NCBI GenBank assembly: GCA_023437285.1
Contig: JAEZGP010000357.1
Location: 1 to 7,983 of the forward strand
Source: Actinomycetes bacterium
GTDB lineage: Bacteria; Actinomycetota; Actinomycetes; Mycobacteriales; Micromonosporaceae
Direction of reading: 5' to 3'
Length of the DNA: 7,983 bases
The position numbers and the translations under genes were made by a program. Below are positions 1-6,042 of this stretch, one piece after another (the stretch's first letter is position 1; each line of letters begins with the position of its first letter). The notes under the pieces are model-generated. The model was given only the letters and a program-made list of their open reading frames with translations, made no database searches and was not told where the DNA came from.

Positions 1-123
1 ACGGACACGATGGTCGACCTGCCGGCCGTCTCCGACACGGCCACCGCGGTCCTGCCGAAGGTGACCGACCCGCCGACGGAGACCGACCTGCCGGCGAAGC
101 CCGCCGATAAGTCGGACGACTGA
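1..123 (+). CDS. C-terminal end of an unidentified protein (5' partial)
   Basis: The frame starting at base 1 is open to a TGA at 121-123 and gives 40 residues ending in KSDD. The gene begins before the window. The visible tail is low in complexity, rich in Pro, Thr, Asp, Val and Ala, with repeated TD and LP pairs (VTDPP, TDLPA) and no hydrophobic segment. It looks like a disordered acidic tail. Codons are G/C-ending as in the neighbouring genes, and a strong terminator hairpin follows 15 bases after the stop, so this is likely the real end of a gene. It converges on nuoC. Nothing here identifies the family, and I assign no function. Confidence 0.6.
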   Translation, partial: TDTMVDLPAVSDTATAVLPKVTDPPTETDLPAKPADKSDD

Positions 124-138
124 CGCATCGCACGCCGT

Positions 139-178
139 TGTGGCGGCGCCCCTGCCGGGGTGCCGCCACACGCGTTTT
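139..178 (+). terminator. Rho-independent terminator between convergent genes
   Basis: A 14-bp stem (139-152 with 157-170, one G-T pair) encloses a four-base loop, TGCC. It is followed by CGCG and a short T run at 175-178. It lies just after the stop of the plus-strand gene and before the nuoC stop at 186. The T run is on the plus-strand side, so it fits termination of the upstream plus-strand gene best. The stem could also stop nuoABC transcripts from the other side, but there is no T run in that direction. Confidence 0.8.
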
Positions 179-185
179 CCGCGAC

Positions 186-875
186 CTACTTCCCGCCGCC
201 CCATTCGCCGGGTGCCGGTACGCCCGGCGGCCGCATGGGCTGGCGCCGCGCCGGGCCCGCGTCGTGCGACTCGCCGGGCTCCTTCGCCCCCGGCCACGGC
301 TTGGCCACCCGGGAGGCGAGCACGAAGTCCTTGCGCAGCGGGTGCCCCTCGAACTCGGGCGGCAGCAGCAGCGGCGCGAGCCCCGGGTGACCGGGAAAGT
401 CGACGCCGAACATCTCGTGCGTCTCCCGCTCGTGCCACGCCGCGCCGGAGAAAAGGTCGACCACGGACTCGACCGCCGCGGCGTCCGCGGGCGTCACGGT
501 CCTCAGCAGTACGCCGTACCGCCGGGCGGTCGACCACAGGTGGGCGACGACGGCGAACCCGCGCTCCCCCTCGTCCACGGCCGACAGCCAGTCGAAAAAG
601 TCACACCCGAATTCGTCGCGCGCCGCGATCATCGCCGCCCGCCAGTCGCCGACGGCCACGTCCACGGTCGCCCGTGCCCACCGCCCGCCGCCCGACACGC
701 TCGCGCCGGCGGCCTGCCCGGCCGGCGGTTTGACGGCCGCGTGTTCGTCGCCCGTCTGCCCGGCCGCCTGCTCGTCGCCCGGCCGGACGTCGACCGCCTG
801 GTCGTCGACCGGTCGCTCAGCGGCGAGCGCGTTGACGGCCGCGGCCAGCGCGGCGCCCAGCTCCTCCGGGGTCAT
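186..875 (-). CDS. nuoC: NADH-quinone oxidoreductase subunit C (NuoC, 30-kDa type)
   Basis: This 229-residue protein is the NuoC/30-kDa subunit of respiratory complex I, part of the hydrophilic connecting arm that meets NuoB and NuoD. The family signature is clear: [10 protein letters not shown] at about 149-158, GHP at 162-164 and PLRKD at 179-183. Residues 1-20 form a short Ala-rich segment. Residues 22-60 are a low-complexity Asp/Glu/Gln/Ala linker with repeated GDE(Q/H)AA units, and the conserved domain starts near 65. A Pro/Gly-rich tail follows residue 195. The ATG overlaps the nuoB TGA (ATGA), and AGGGGA lies six to seven bases upstream inside nuoB, so translation is probably coupled. 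It is not fused to NuoD, and no nuoD follows: the next gene is convergent. Family assignment is secure; which complex it joins is inferred. Confidence 0.93.
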   Translation of the reverse strand: MTPEELGAALAAAVNALAAERPVDDQAVDVRPGDEQAAGQTGDEHAAVKPPAGQAAGASVSGGGRWARATVDVAVGDWRAAMIAARDEFGCDFFDWLSAVDEGERGFAVVAHLWSTARRYGVLLRTVTPADAAAVESVVDLFSGAAWHERETHEMFGVDFPGHPGLAPLLLPPEFEGHPLRKDFVLASRVAKPWPGAKEPGESHDAGPARRQPMRPPGVPAPGEWGGGK

Positions 876-1438
876 CCGGCGTCCCCTGGCGGGGCGGACG
901 GCGGGCGGACGGGCTCGGCCGTGAGGGCCTCGACCGTGGAACGCGCACGCGCGGGAGCGTCACGGACGCCGCCGACCCCGGACTGCTCGGCGGCGATCTT
1001 CTCCTGGAGGCGCAGGATGCCGTAGAGGAGCGCCTCCGGGCGGGGCGGGCAGCCGGGGACATAGACGTCCACCGGGATCAGCTGGTCGACGCCCTTCGTC
1101 ACCGAGTACGAGTCCCAGTACGGGCCACCGCAGTTGGAGCACGCGCCGAACGAGATGACGTACTTCGGGTCGGGCATCTGGTCGTACAGGCGCTTGATGG
1201 CCGGGGCCATCTTGTCGGTGACCGTGCCCGACACGACCATCAGGTCGGCCTGGCGGGGGCCGTGACCGAACGGGATCACGCCCAGCCGCATGAAGTCGTG
1301 CCGGCCCATCGACGTCGCGATGAACTCGATCGCGCAGCAGGCCAACCCGAAGTTGAACACCCACAGCGAGTACCGCCGGCCCCAGTTGAGGACGAAGCGG
1401 ATCGGCTCGCCGAGCACGCCCGGCAGGTTCAGGTCCAC
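872..1438 (-). CDS. nuoB: NADH-quinone oxidoreductase subunit B (NuoB, cluster N2 protein)
   Basis: NuoB carries iron-sulfur cluster N2, the last redox centre of complex I before quinone. The 188-residue product has the four expected ligands: adjacent Cys34-Cys35 (GLACCAIEF), Cys100 (GACSNCGG) and Cys130 (VPGCPPRPE). The quinone-side segment [14 protein letters not shown] is also present. I chose the GTG at 1438 because it gives the family N terminus ([15 protein letters not shown]) and has AAGAAGG seven bases upstream inside nuoA. The open frame extends upstream to 1663, but that part only shadows nuoA. It overlaps nuoA by 10 bases and nuoC by 4. An extra cysteine, Cys103, gives a CxxC where many family members have a small or polar residue. 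The last 30 residues or so are a Pro/Ala-rich tail. Confidence 0.95.
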   Translation of the reverse strand: MDLNLPGVLGEPIRFVLNWGRRYSLWVFNFGLACCAIEFIATSMGRHDFMRLGVIPFGHGPRQADLMVVSGTVTDKMAPAIKRLYDQMPDPKYVISFGACSNCGGPYWDSYSVTKGVDQLIPVDVYVPGCPPRPEALLYGILRLQEKIAAEQSGVGGVRDAPARARSTVEALTAEPVRPPSAPPGDAG

Positions 1439-1803
1439 CGCAGCACCTTCTTGCGCCACGCGTACAGCAGTCCGAGCGCGAGCACGCTCACGAAGATCGC
1501 CATCTCGATCACCACGGCGATGCCGAACCCGGGCCGGTCGAACACCACCGCCCACGGGAACAGGAAGATCGCCTCGACGGCGAACAGCACATACAGGTAC
1601 GCGTACACGTAGTAGCGGATCTGGGCCTGGGCCCAGTCGCCGCCCACCGGATCGAGCCCGCACTCGTACGTGGTGGCCTTCTCGGCGGACGGCCGGATGG
1701 TGCTCAGCAGCCGGTTCGCGATCATCGCCAGGACGAACACGACCACGCCGGCGAGCATCAACAACCCGAGCGTCTGGTACGACCCGGCGCCAGCTTCACC
1801 CAC
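1429..1803 (-). CDS. nuoA: NADH-quinone oxidoreductase subunit A (NuoA)
   Basis: NuoA is a small membrane subunit of complex I, next to NuoH and NuoJ near the quinone cavity. The 124-residue product has the usual three membrane spans (about 11-33, 64-88 and 93-115) and the loop motif YECGLDP with Cys48, which in the family sits in the flexible TM1-TM2 loop. The FPWA motif after TM2 is present (82-85). The usual FDVE motif reads FAVE (74-77): the Asp is Ala75, while Glu77 is kept. The start is GTG at 1803. There is no clear ribosome-binding site, but a TACGCT box lies seven bases upstream, so the mRNA may be leaderless. It is the first gene of nuoABC, divergent from korA. Confidence 0.93.
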   Translation of the reverse strand: MGEAGAGSYQTLGLLMLAGVVVFVLAMIANRLLSTIRPSAEKATTYECGLDPVGGDWAQAQIRYYVYAYLYVLFAVEAIFLFPWAVVFDRPGFGIAVVIEMAIFVSVLALGLLYAWRKKVLRWT

Positions 1804-1840
1804 GTCGACGAGCGTACGCCTAGCGGGCCGGTCCCACTCA
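1804..1840 (-). promoter_or_regulatory. nuoA: Possible leaderless promoter of nuoABC
   Basis: On the minus strand TACGCT (plus-strand 1811-1816) fits the actinobacterial -10 pattern TAnnnT and ends seven bases before the nuoA GTG. That spacing would place the transcription start at or next to the start codon. The -35 side is weak (GAGTGG at 17-bp spacing), and no Shine-Dalgarno sequence is visible, which agrees with a leaderless transcript. This is a tentative call. Confidence 0.3.
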
Positions 1841-2058
1841 TCGGCGCGGGCGGGATGGGCGAAAACCGCGGGCCCCGCGCGTACTGACCGTAATGTCGGA
1901 TGTAGGCCTATCCAGAAAAGGCGGACGAGCGCAACGTCACACCGTCATTCACCCCAATGGGTGGGACGAGCCCGGTATCCGACGATGGAGATGGAGGTTG
2001 CTCGACGTAGGCTCGAAACGGAGAAACAAGGGTTCGGGGCCGTTCCCCGCCGGTCCCT

Positions 2059-2065
2059 GAGGAGG
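2059..2065 (+). promoter_or_regulatory. korA: Ribosome-binding site that sets the korA start
   Basis: GAGGAGG at 2059-2065 is a near-perfect Shine-Dalgarno sequence, nine bases before the GTG at 2075. It decides the korA start against the much longer open frame upstream, because homology-like protein sequence also begins right here (VAKQIRQLDRVVIRFAG). Confidence 0.85.
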
Positions 2066-2074
2066 CACAGCACC

Positions 2075-3922
2075 GTGGCCAAGCAGATCCGTCAACTGGA
2101 TCGGGTGGTCATCCGTTTCGCCGGCGATTCCGGCGACGGCATGCAGCTCACCGGTGACCGGTTCACCTCGGAGACCGCCCAGTTGGGCAACGACATCTCG
2201 ACGCTGCCGAACTTCCCGGCCGAGATCCGCGCCCCCGCCGGGACCTTGCCCGGCGTGTCCAGCTTCCAGGTGCACTTCGCCGACTTCGACATCCTCACGC
2301 CGGGCGACGCGCCCAACGTGCTGGTGGCGATGAACCCCGCCGCGCTCAAGGCGAACCTCGCCGAGCTACCGCGCGGCGCCGACATCATCGTGAACACCGA
2401 CGAGTTCACCAAGCGGAACCTGCAGAAGGTCGGCTACGCGGCCAACCCGCTCGAGGACGGTTCCCTGGACGGGTACGCGGTGCACCCGGTGGGCCTGACC
2501 AGCATGACGGTGCGTGCCCTGGAGTCGTTCGACATCTCGAAGAAGGACGCCGAGCGGGCCAAGAACATGTTCGCCCTGGGCCTGTTGTCGTGGATGTACT
2601 CCCGGCCGCACGAGTCGACGCTCAGCTTCCTGCAGAAGAAGTTCGCGGCCCGGCCGGAGCTGGCCGCCGCGAACATCGCCGCGTTCAAGGCGGGCTGGAA
2701 CTTCGGCGAGACCACCGAGGACTTCGGCGTCCGGTACGAGGTGAAGCCGGCCAAAATGGTCGCCGGCACGTACCGGAACATCACCGGTAACACGGCCCTG
2801 GCGTTGGGCCTCGTGGCAGCCGGGGTGCGATCGAAACTGCCCGTCTTCCTGGGGGCGTACCCGATCACGCCGGCCTCCGACATCCTGCACGAGCTGAGCA
2901 AGCACAAGAAGTTCGGCGTGACCACCATGCAGGCCGAGGACGAGATCGCCGCCGTCGGCGCGGCCCTGGGCGCCTCCTACGGCGGCGCGCTGGGCGTCAC
3001 CACGACGAGCGGCCCGGGCGTCGCGCTGAAGTCCGAGACGATCTCGCTCGGCGTCGCGCTGGAGCTGCCGCTGGTCATCGTCGACGTGCAGCGGGCCGGC
3101 CCGAGCACGGGCATGCCGACCAAGACCGAGCAGGCCGACCTCAACATGGCGCTGCACGGGCGGCACGGCGAGGCGCCGGTCGCGGTGCTGGCCGCGCGCT
3201 CGCCCGCCGACTGCTTTTACACGGCCATCGAGGCGGCACGCATCGCGCTGACGTACCGCACGCCGGTGCTGCTGCTGTCGGACGGGTACATCGCGAACGG
3301 CTCCGAGCCGTGGCTGCTGCCGGACGTCGCCGAGCTGCCGGACCTGACGGTCGAGTTCGCCACCGAGCCCAACGGCCCCGACGGCACCACGTTCCTGCCG
3401 TACCTGCGTGACCCGGCCACCCTGGCCCGCCCCTGGGCGGTGCCCGGCACCCCCGGCCTGGAGCACCGCATCGGCGGCCTGGAGAAGGCCGACAAGACGG
3501 GCGACATCTCGTACGACCCGGCCAACCACGACCTGATGGTGCGCACGCGGGCGGCCCGCATCGACGGCATCGAGGTGCCCGACCTGGAGGTCGAGGACCC
3601 CGAGGGCGCCGCGAGCGTGCTCGTGCTCGGCTGGGGTTCGACGTACGGCCCGATCGGTGCCGCGTGCCGGGCGCTGCGTCAGCGTGGCCTACCGGTCGCG
3701 CAGGCCCACTTGCGCCACCTGAACCCGCTGCCGGCCAACACGGGCGACGTGCTGCGCCGCTACGACAAGGTCGTCGTCCCGGAGATGAACCTCGGCCAGC
3801 TCGTCCACCTGATCCGGGGACGGTTCCTGGTCGACGCGATCGCGTACAACCAGGTCCGCGGCCTGCCGTTCACGGCCGCCGAACTGGAGACCATGCTCGA
3901 GGACGTGGTGAAGAATGGCTGA
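2075..3922 (+). CDS. korA: 2-oxoacid:ferredoxin oxidoreductase, fused gamma/alpha subunit (KorA)
   Basis: With KorB this forms an enzyme that oxidatively decarboxylates a 2-oxoacid (in actinobacteria usually 2-oxoglutarate) to the acyl-CoA and reduces ferredoxin. The 615-residue protein has three parts. The N-terminal gamma domain (about 9-200) carries GDSGDGMQ at 17-24. The alpha (pyrimidine-binding) domain from about 230 carries YPITP at 262-266 and then TTTSGPG and AGPSTGMPT. The C-terminal transketolase-like domain spans about 515-605 (LGWGSTYGPI). The gamma-alpha fusion and length match actinobacterial KorA. No ferredoxin domain is present, so an external acceptor is needed. The start is GTG at 2075 behind GAGGAGG; the stop overlaps korB by eight bases, implying coupled translation. 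2-Oxoglutarate as substrate is inferred from the family; pyruvate or another 2-oxoacid cannot be excluded. Confidence 0.95.
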   Translation: MAKQIRQLDRVVIRFAGDSGDGMQLTGDRFTSETAQLGNDISTLPNFPAEIRAPAGTLPGVSSFQVHFADFDILTPGDAPNVLVAMNPAALKANLAELPRGADIIVNTDEFTKRNLQKVGYAANPLEDGSLDGYAVHPVGLTSMTVRALESFDISKKDAERAKNMFALGLLSWMYSRPHESTLSFLQKKFAARPELAAANIAAFKAGWNFGETTEDFGVRYEVKPAKMVAGTYRNITGNTALALGLVAAGVRSKLPVFLGAYPITPASDILHELSKHKKFGVTTMQAEDEIAAVGAALGASYGGALGVTTTSGPGVALKSETISLGVALELPLVIVDVQRAGPSTGMPTKTEQADLNMALHGRHGEAPVAVLAARSPADCFYTAIEAARIALTYRTPVLLLSDGYIANGSEPWLLPDVAELPDLTVEFATEPNGPDGTTFLPYLRDPATLARPWAVPGTPGLEHRIGGLEKADKTGDISYDPANHDLMVRTRAARIDGIEVPDLEVEDPEGAASVLVLGWGSTYGPIGAACRALRQRGLPVAQAHLRHLNPLPANTGDVLRRYDKVVVPEMNLGQLVHLIRGRFLVDAIAYNQVRGLPFTAAELETMLEDVVKNG

Positions 3923-4949
3923 GACGACCATCCCGCTGAAGCTGACCGCCAAGGACTTCAAGTCCGACCAGGAGGTCCGCTGGTGCCCCGGCTGCGGTGA
4001 CTACGCGATCCTCGCGGCGGTGCAGAGCTTCATGCCGGAACTGGGCATCCCCCGCGAGAACATCGTCTTCGTGTCCGGCATCGGCTGCTCCTCGCGCTTC
4101 CCGTACTACATGAACACGTACGGCCTGCACTCGATCCACGGCCGTGCGCCGGCGATCGCCACGGGACTGTCGGTGTCGCGTCCGGACCTGCAGACCTGGG
4201 TGGTCACGGGTGACGGCGACGCGCTGTCGATCGGCGGCAACCACCTGATCCACGCGCTGCGCCGCAACGTCAACCTCAAGATCCTGCTGTTCAACAACCG
4301 GATCTACGGCCTGACCAAGGGGCAGTACTCGCCGACGAGCGAGATCGGCAAGATCACCAAGTCGACGCCGACGGGCTCGGCCGACTCGCCGTTCAACCCG
4401 ATCTCGTTGGCGCTCGGCGCGGAGGCGAGCTTCGTCGCCCGTACGATCGATTCTGATCGTAAGCACCTGCAGTCGGTGCTGCGCGCCGCCGTGGAGCACA
4501 AGGGCTCCGCCTTCGTGGAGATCTACCAGAACTGCAACATCTTCAACGATGGCGCGTTCGATCTGCTCAAGGAGCCGCAGACCCGCGACGAGGCGGTCAT
4601 CCGCCTGGAGGACGGGCAGCCGATCACCTTCGGCGCGCAGGGCGAGTGGTGCGTGGTGCACCCGCCGGGCGGCTTCGGCCTGGAGGTCCGCGAGACGGCC
4701 AGCGTCGACCCGGCCGACATCGTGGTGCACAACTCGTCGGTCCCCGACCCGGCGTACGCGTTCGCCCTGTCCCGCCTGCCCGACCTCGACCTGCGCCACA
4801 CCCCGATCGGCGTGTTCCGCTCGGTGCGCCGCAGCTCGTACGACGACATCGTCCGCGAGCAGGTGGCCACCGCCACGGCAACGGTCACCGACCCGGAAAC
4901 CGAACTGGCCTCCCTCCTCGGCTCGGGCGACACCTGGACCATCCTCTAA
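3915..4949 (+). CDS. korB: 2-oxoacid:ferredoxin oxidoreductase beta subunit (KorB)
   Basis: KorB binds thiamine diphosphate and the single [4Fe-4S] cluster of the enzyme. The 344-residue product has CPGCGDY at 24-30 (Cys24 and Cys27), Cys58 in GIGCSSR and Cys207 in YQNCNIF, which together match the four cluster ligands of the family. The thiamine diphosphate motif starts at GDGD (99-102) and ends at the NN of LLFNNRIYG; GLTKGQYSPTS follows, also typical. The C-terminal third ends in an extension common to actinobacterial members. The ATG lies within the end of korA (eight-base overlap), so the two subunits are made together. A hairpin 20 bases after the stop probably ends the operon. All catalytic and cluster motifs are intact, so this should be a working enzyme. 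Confidence 0.95.
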   Translation: MAETTIPLKLTAKDFKSDQEVRWCPGCGDYAILAAVQSFMPELGIPRENIVFVSGIGCSSRFPYYMNTYGLHSIHGRAPAIATGLSVSRPDLQTWVVTGDGDALSIGGNHLIHALRRNVNLKILLFNNRIYGLTKGQYSPTSEIGKITKSTPTGSADSPFNPISLALGAEASFVARTIDSDRKHLQSVLRAAVEHKGSAFVEIYQNCNIFNDGAFDLLKEPQTRDEAVIRLEDGQPITFGAQGEWCVVHPPGGFGLEVRETASVDPADIVVHNSSVPDPAYAFALSRLPDLDLRHTPIGVFRSVRRSSYDDIVREQVATATATVTDPETELASLLGSGDTWTIL

Positions 4950-4969
4950 ACCTCGATCGAGTACGCACC

Positions 4970-5000
4970 CCAGCCCGGCGGCTCCGGCCAGCCGGGCTGG
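4970..5000 (+). terminator. Hairpin terminator after korB
   Basis: CCAGCCCGGC (4970-4979) and GCCGGGCTGG (4991-5000) form a perfect 10-bp stem with an 11-base loop, starting 20 bases after the korB stop. No T run follows. Such T-less hairpins are common at actinobacterial gene ends, so it is a likely end of korAB transcription. Confidence 0.65.
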
Positions 5001-5050
5001 CGCACGTATGGCCGCGCCGCCACGCCGCCCTCGCCCCGCCGCCCTCGCCC

Positions 5051-5096
5051 TCGGCTCTCCGCCCTGTCGGCTCTCCGCCCTGTCGGTCCTCCGCCC
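5051..5096. repeat. 16-bp tandem repeat, about 2.9 copies
   Basis: TCGGCTCTCCGCCCTG occurs at 5051-5066 and, identically, at 5067-5082. A third imperfect copy, TCGGTCCTCCGCCC, runs from 5083 to 5096. It is a short non-coding tandem repeat downstream of korB. The 9-mer CCGCCCTGT inside it reappears inverted at 5377-5385, next to the second DnaA-box-like site. Confidence 0.85.
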
Positions 5097-5110
5097 GACA
5101 CCAATACACC

Positions 5111-5119
5111 TGTGGATAA
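5111..5119 (-). promoter_or_regulatory. DnaA-box-like 9-mer (TTATCCACA on minus strand)
   Basis: TGTGGATAA on the plus strand is the exact inverse of TTATCCACA, which matches the DnaA-box consensus TTATNCACA. It is one of two exact copies, in opposite orientation, about 260 bp apart. Binding by DnaA is inferred from sequence only. No dnaA or dnaN gene is nearby, so this is not evidence of the chromosome origin. Confidence 0.5.
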
Positions 5120-5179
5120 GCAGCCCACCCAACTACTCTTCGTCACTTCTCCGCCTACCCTGCCCACCCACCTCGCCAC

Positions 5180-5303
5180 CCTTTGCTCTGCTTACCTATA
5201 CGCATCAGTAACGTTGAGTGAGAGTTCATTCGCTGCCGCTCCGTCAATTCGTCAGATAAATCGCCATTCTGTGGGTGCTTACCTAAAGTAAGCAGAGCAA
5301 AGG
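5180..5303. repeat. 16-bp perfect inverted repeat with 92-bp spacer
   Basis: CCTTTGCTCTGCTTAC at 5180-5195 is exactly inverted as GTAAGCAGAGCAAAGG at 5288-5303, and the match extends to 19 of 20 bp outward. Total span is 124 bp, the size of a small MITE, but there is no clear target-site duplication. TGCTTACCTA also occurs as a direct repeat at 5189-5198 and 5276-5285. Confidence 0.8.
5276..5294. promoter_or_regulatory. 7-5-7 dyad, candidate operator of the downstream HTH gene
   Basis: TGCTTAC (5276-5282), spacer CTAAA, GTAAGCA (5288-5294) is a perfect 19-bp dyad of the size bound by dimeric helix-turn-helix repressors. A half site with the same flank, TGCTTACCTA, sits at 5189-5198. The dyad lies about 136 bp upstream of the HTH gene start, within its presumed control region. 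Use as an operator is inferred. Confidence 0.4.
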
Positions 5304-5370
5304 ATGGGTGGAGGTTCAGGGCTGGGGGCGGTTGAGATTACTTTCCGTGGCGTCACTGGTAGTCACTCTG

Positions 5371-5379
5371 TTATCCACA
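5371..5379 (+). promoter_or_regulatory. DnaA-box-like 9-mer (TTATCCACA)
   Basis: An exact TTATCCACA, the second copy of the pair, lies 51 bases before the GTG of the HTH gene and may overlap that gene's promoter. If bound by DnaA it could link expression to replication. This is sequence-only evidence. Confidence 0.5.
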
Positions 5380-5430
5380 GGGCGGCTGCGCGGTTGGCCT
5401 TCCGGGCGGAGCGGGGGCACGCTCGGGGGC

Positions 5431-6042
5431 GTGACACAGCAAGCGTCCGTGCCGCGGTTCGGGCCGTGGGTGGGGTTCGGTGACGAAGCCCTCGCCCGAG
5501 GGCTTCCGAAGCTCGCGGCCTACCCCATCTCGGGGATTGTTCGGCGCGTTCGGCGACTGAGCGACCTCAGCCAACGCCAGTTGGCGCTGCTTGTCGGCGT
5601 TTCGGCGTCGCTGATCGGCCGCATGGAGTCGGGCAGCGTGACGCCCAGCGTTGGCGTCCTGCAGCGGATCCTCGCCGCCGCGCAGCTCCAACTCGTCGTC
5701 GTTGACCAGGACGGGCGGTGCGTCCATCCCATGGGCGAGAGCGACGACGTGCGCGACGGCGCTGGCCGGCGGTACCCGTCACACCTCGACACCATCCTCG
5801 ATCCGGAAGAGGGGGAATGGTGGGGCGACTGCTTTGGCCTCGCACGGCCGCCCGAGACGTTCTACCGGGACAGAGTGCGTCGGGACATGGCGCGCAGGTA
5901 CAGCCGGTGGTGGGTGCGAGCGGCGCAGAACCGCGGCGTGCCGCAGCCGCCCAACCCGTCCGTCCTCGACCGGCGGCCACCGACGCCCGATTTCGACCGG
6001 GAGCTGCCGTTCGATCCGGAGGAGTGCGACGACTGGGATTAG
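5431..6042 (+). CDS. XRE-type helix-turn-helix transcriptional regulator
   Basis: This 203-residue protein is probably a DNA-binding regulator. Residues about 35-90 form an XRE/Cro-like helix-turn-helix: SQRQLALLVGVSASLIGRMESG at 47-68 has the usual Q..LA..VGVS...I.R.E.G pattern. The C-terminal part (about 105-203) is not a family I recognise; it is Trp- and charge-rich (EGEWWGD, GLARPPETFYRDR, RRYSRWWVR) with an acidic end, DPEECDDWD. There are no membrane spans. I chose the GTG at 5431. An in-frame start at 5308 would add 41 residues, but those include two TTA codons, rare in such genomes, and cover the repeat region. The ribosome-binding site is weak (CGGGGGC). The upstream dyad suggests autoregulation, as inference. 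It converges on the GNAT gene. Confidence 0.8.
   Translation: MTQQASVPRFGPWVGFGDEALARGLPKLAAYPISGIVRRVRRLSDLSQRQLALLVGVSASLIGRMESGSVTPSVGVLQRILAAAQLQLVVVDQDGRCVHPMGESDDVRDGAGRRYPSHLDTILDPEEGEWWGDCFGLARPPETFYRDRVRRDMARRYSRWWVRAAQNRGVPQPPNPSVLDRRPPTPDFDRELPFDPEECDDWD

Larger units (their letters stand above)
1804..2074. other. Divergent intergenic region nuoA / korA
   Basis: These 271 bases must hold the promoters of both nuoABC and korAB. The reading frame of korA stays open upstream through here and into nuoA, but the translation has no family similarity, so I treat it as non-coding. Visible small symmetries are TAGGCCTA (1903-1910), a CGCGGG/CCCGCG dyad (1867-1879) and a weak five-base dyad CACCC/GGGTG near 1950-1965. 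I could not find a convincing -35/-10 pair for korA. No small gene with a ribosome-binding site was seen. Confidence 0.5.
5110..5380. repeat. Large nested inverted-repeat region (degenerate palindrome)
   Basis: The outer arms are CTGTGGATAA (5110-5119) and its exact inverse TTATCCACAG (5371-5380). The inner arms are a 16-bp perfect inverted repeat (5180-5195 and 5288-5303; 19 of 20 bp if extended to 5176 and 5307). The two pairs have nearly the same centre, about 5245 and 5241.5. The left arm is pyrimidine-rich and G-poor; the right arm is G-rich, as expected if they were once longer inverted copies. The bases between the pairs match only weakly. The core (about 5196-5287) is AT-richer than the rest of the window. 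No gene is recognisable here. It could be a decayed miniature element, a DnaA-binding locus or a complex operator. Confidence 0.65.

Noticed and set aside
1439..1663. N-terminal extension of nuoB by 75 codons
   Set aside because: It is Arg-rich shadow translation of nuoA; the GTG at 1438 gives the known NuoB N terminus and has a good ribosome-binding site.
1670..2074. Upstream extension of the korA frame by 135 codons
   Set aside because: It runs antisense through nuoA and the divergent promoter region, has no family-like sequence, and korA has a strong ribosome-binding site and family N terminus at 2075.
2366..3529. 387-codon minus-strand frame opposite korA
   Set aside because: It is a shadow with Arg/Gly/Val-rich composition and no recognisable domain.
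4443..4459. Inverted repeat ACGATC / GATCGT in korB
   Set aside because: It is short, lies inside a conserved coding region, and is plausibly chance.
3870..5132. Long 420-codon minus-strand frame opposite korB
   Set aside because: It is an antisense shadow caused by high GC content: Arg/Gly/Ala/Val-rich, no motif, and korB on the plus strand is unmistakable.
5305..5332. G-quadruplex in the G-rich stretch upstream of the HTH gene
   Set aside because: G runs of two to five exist, but there are not four clean GGG runs, so the sequence alone gives weak support.
5110..5380. Chromosomal replication origin (oriC)
   Set aside because: There are only two DnaA-box-like sites and no dnaA, dnaN, parA or gidB genes in the window.
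5308..5430. Longer HTH protein starting at 5308
   Set aside because: The added 41 residues include two TTA codons, cover the DnaA-box-like site and show no domain; the start at 5431 is more likely, although its ribosome-binding site is weak.
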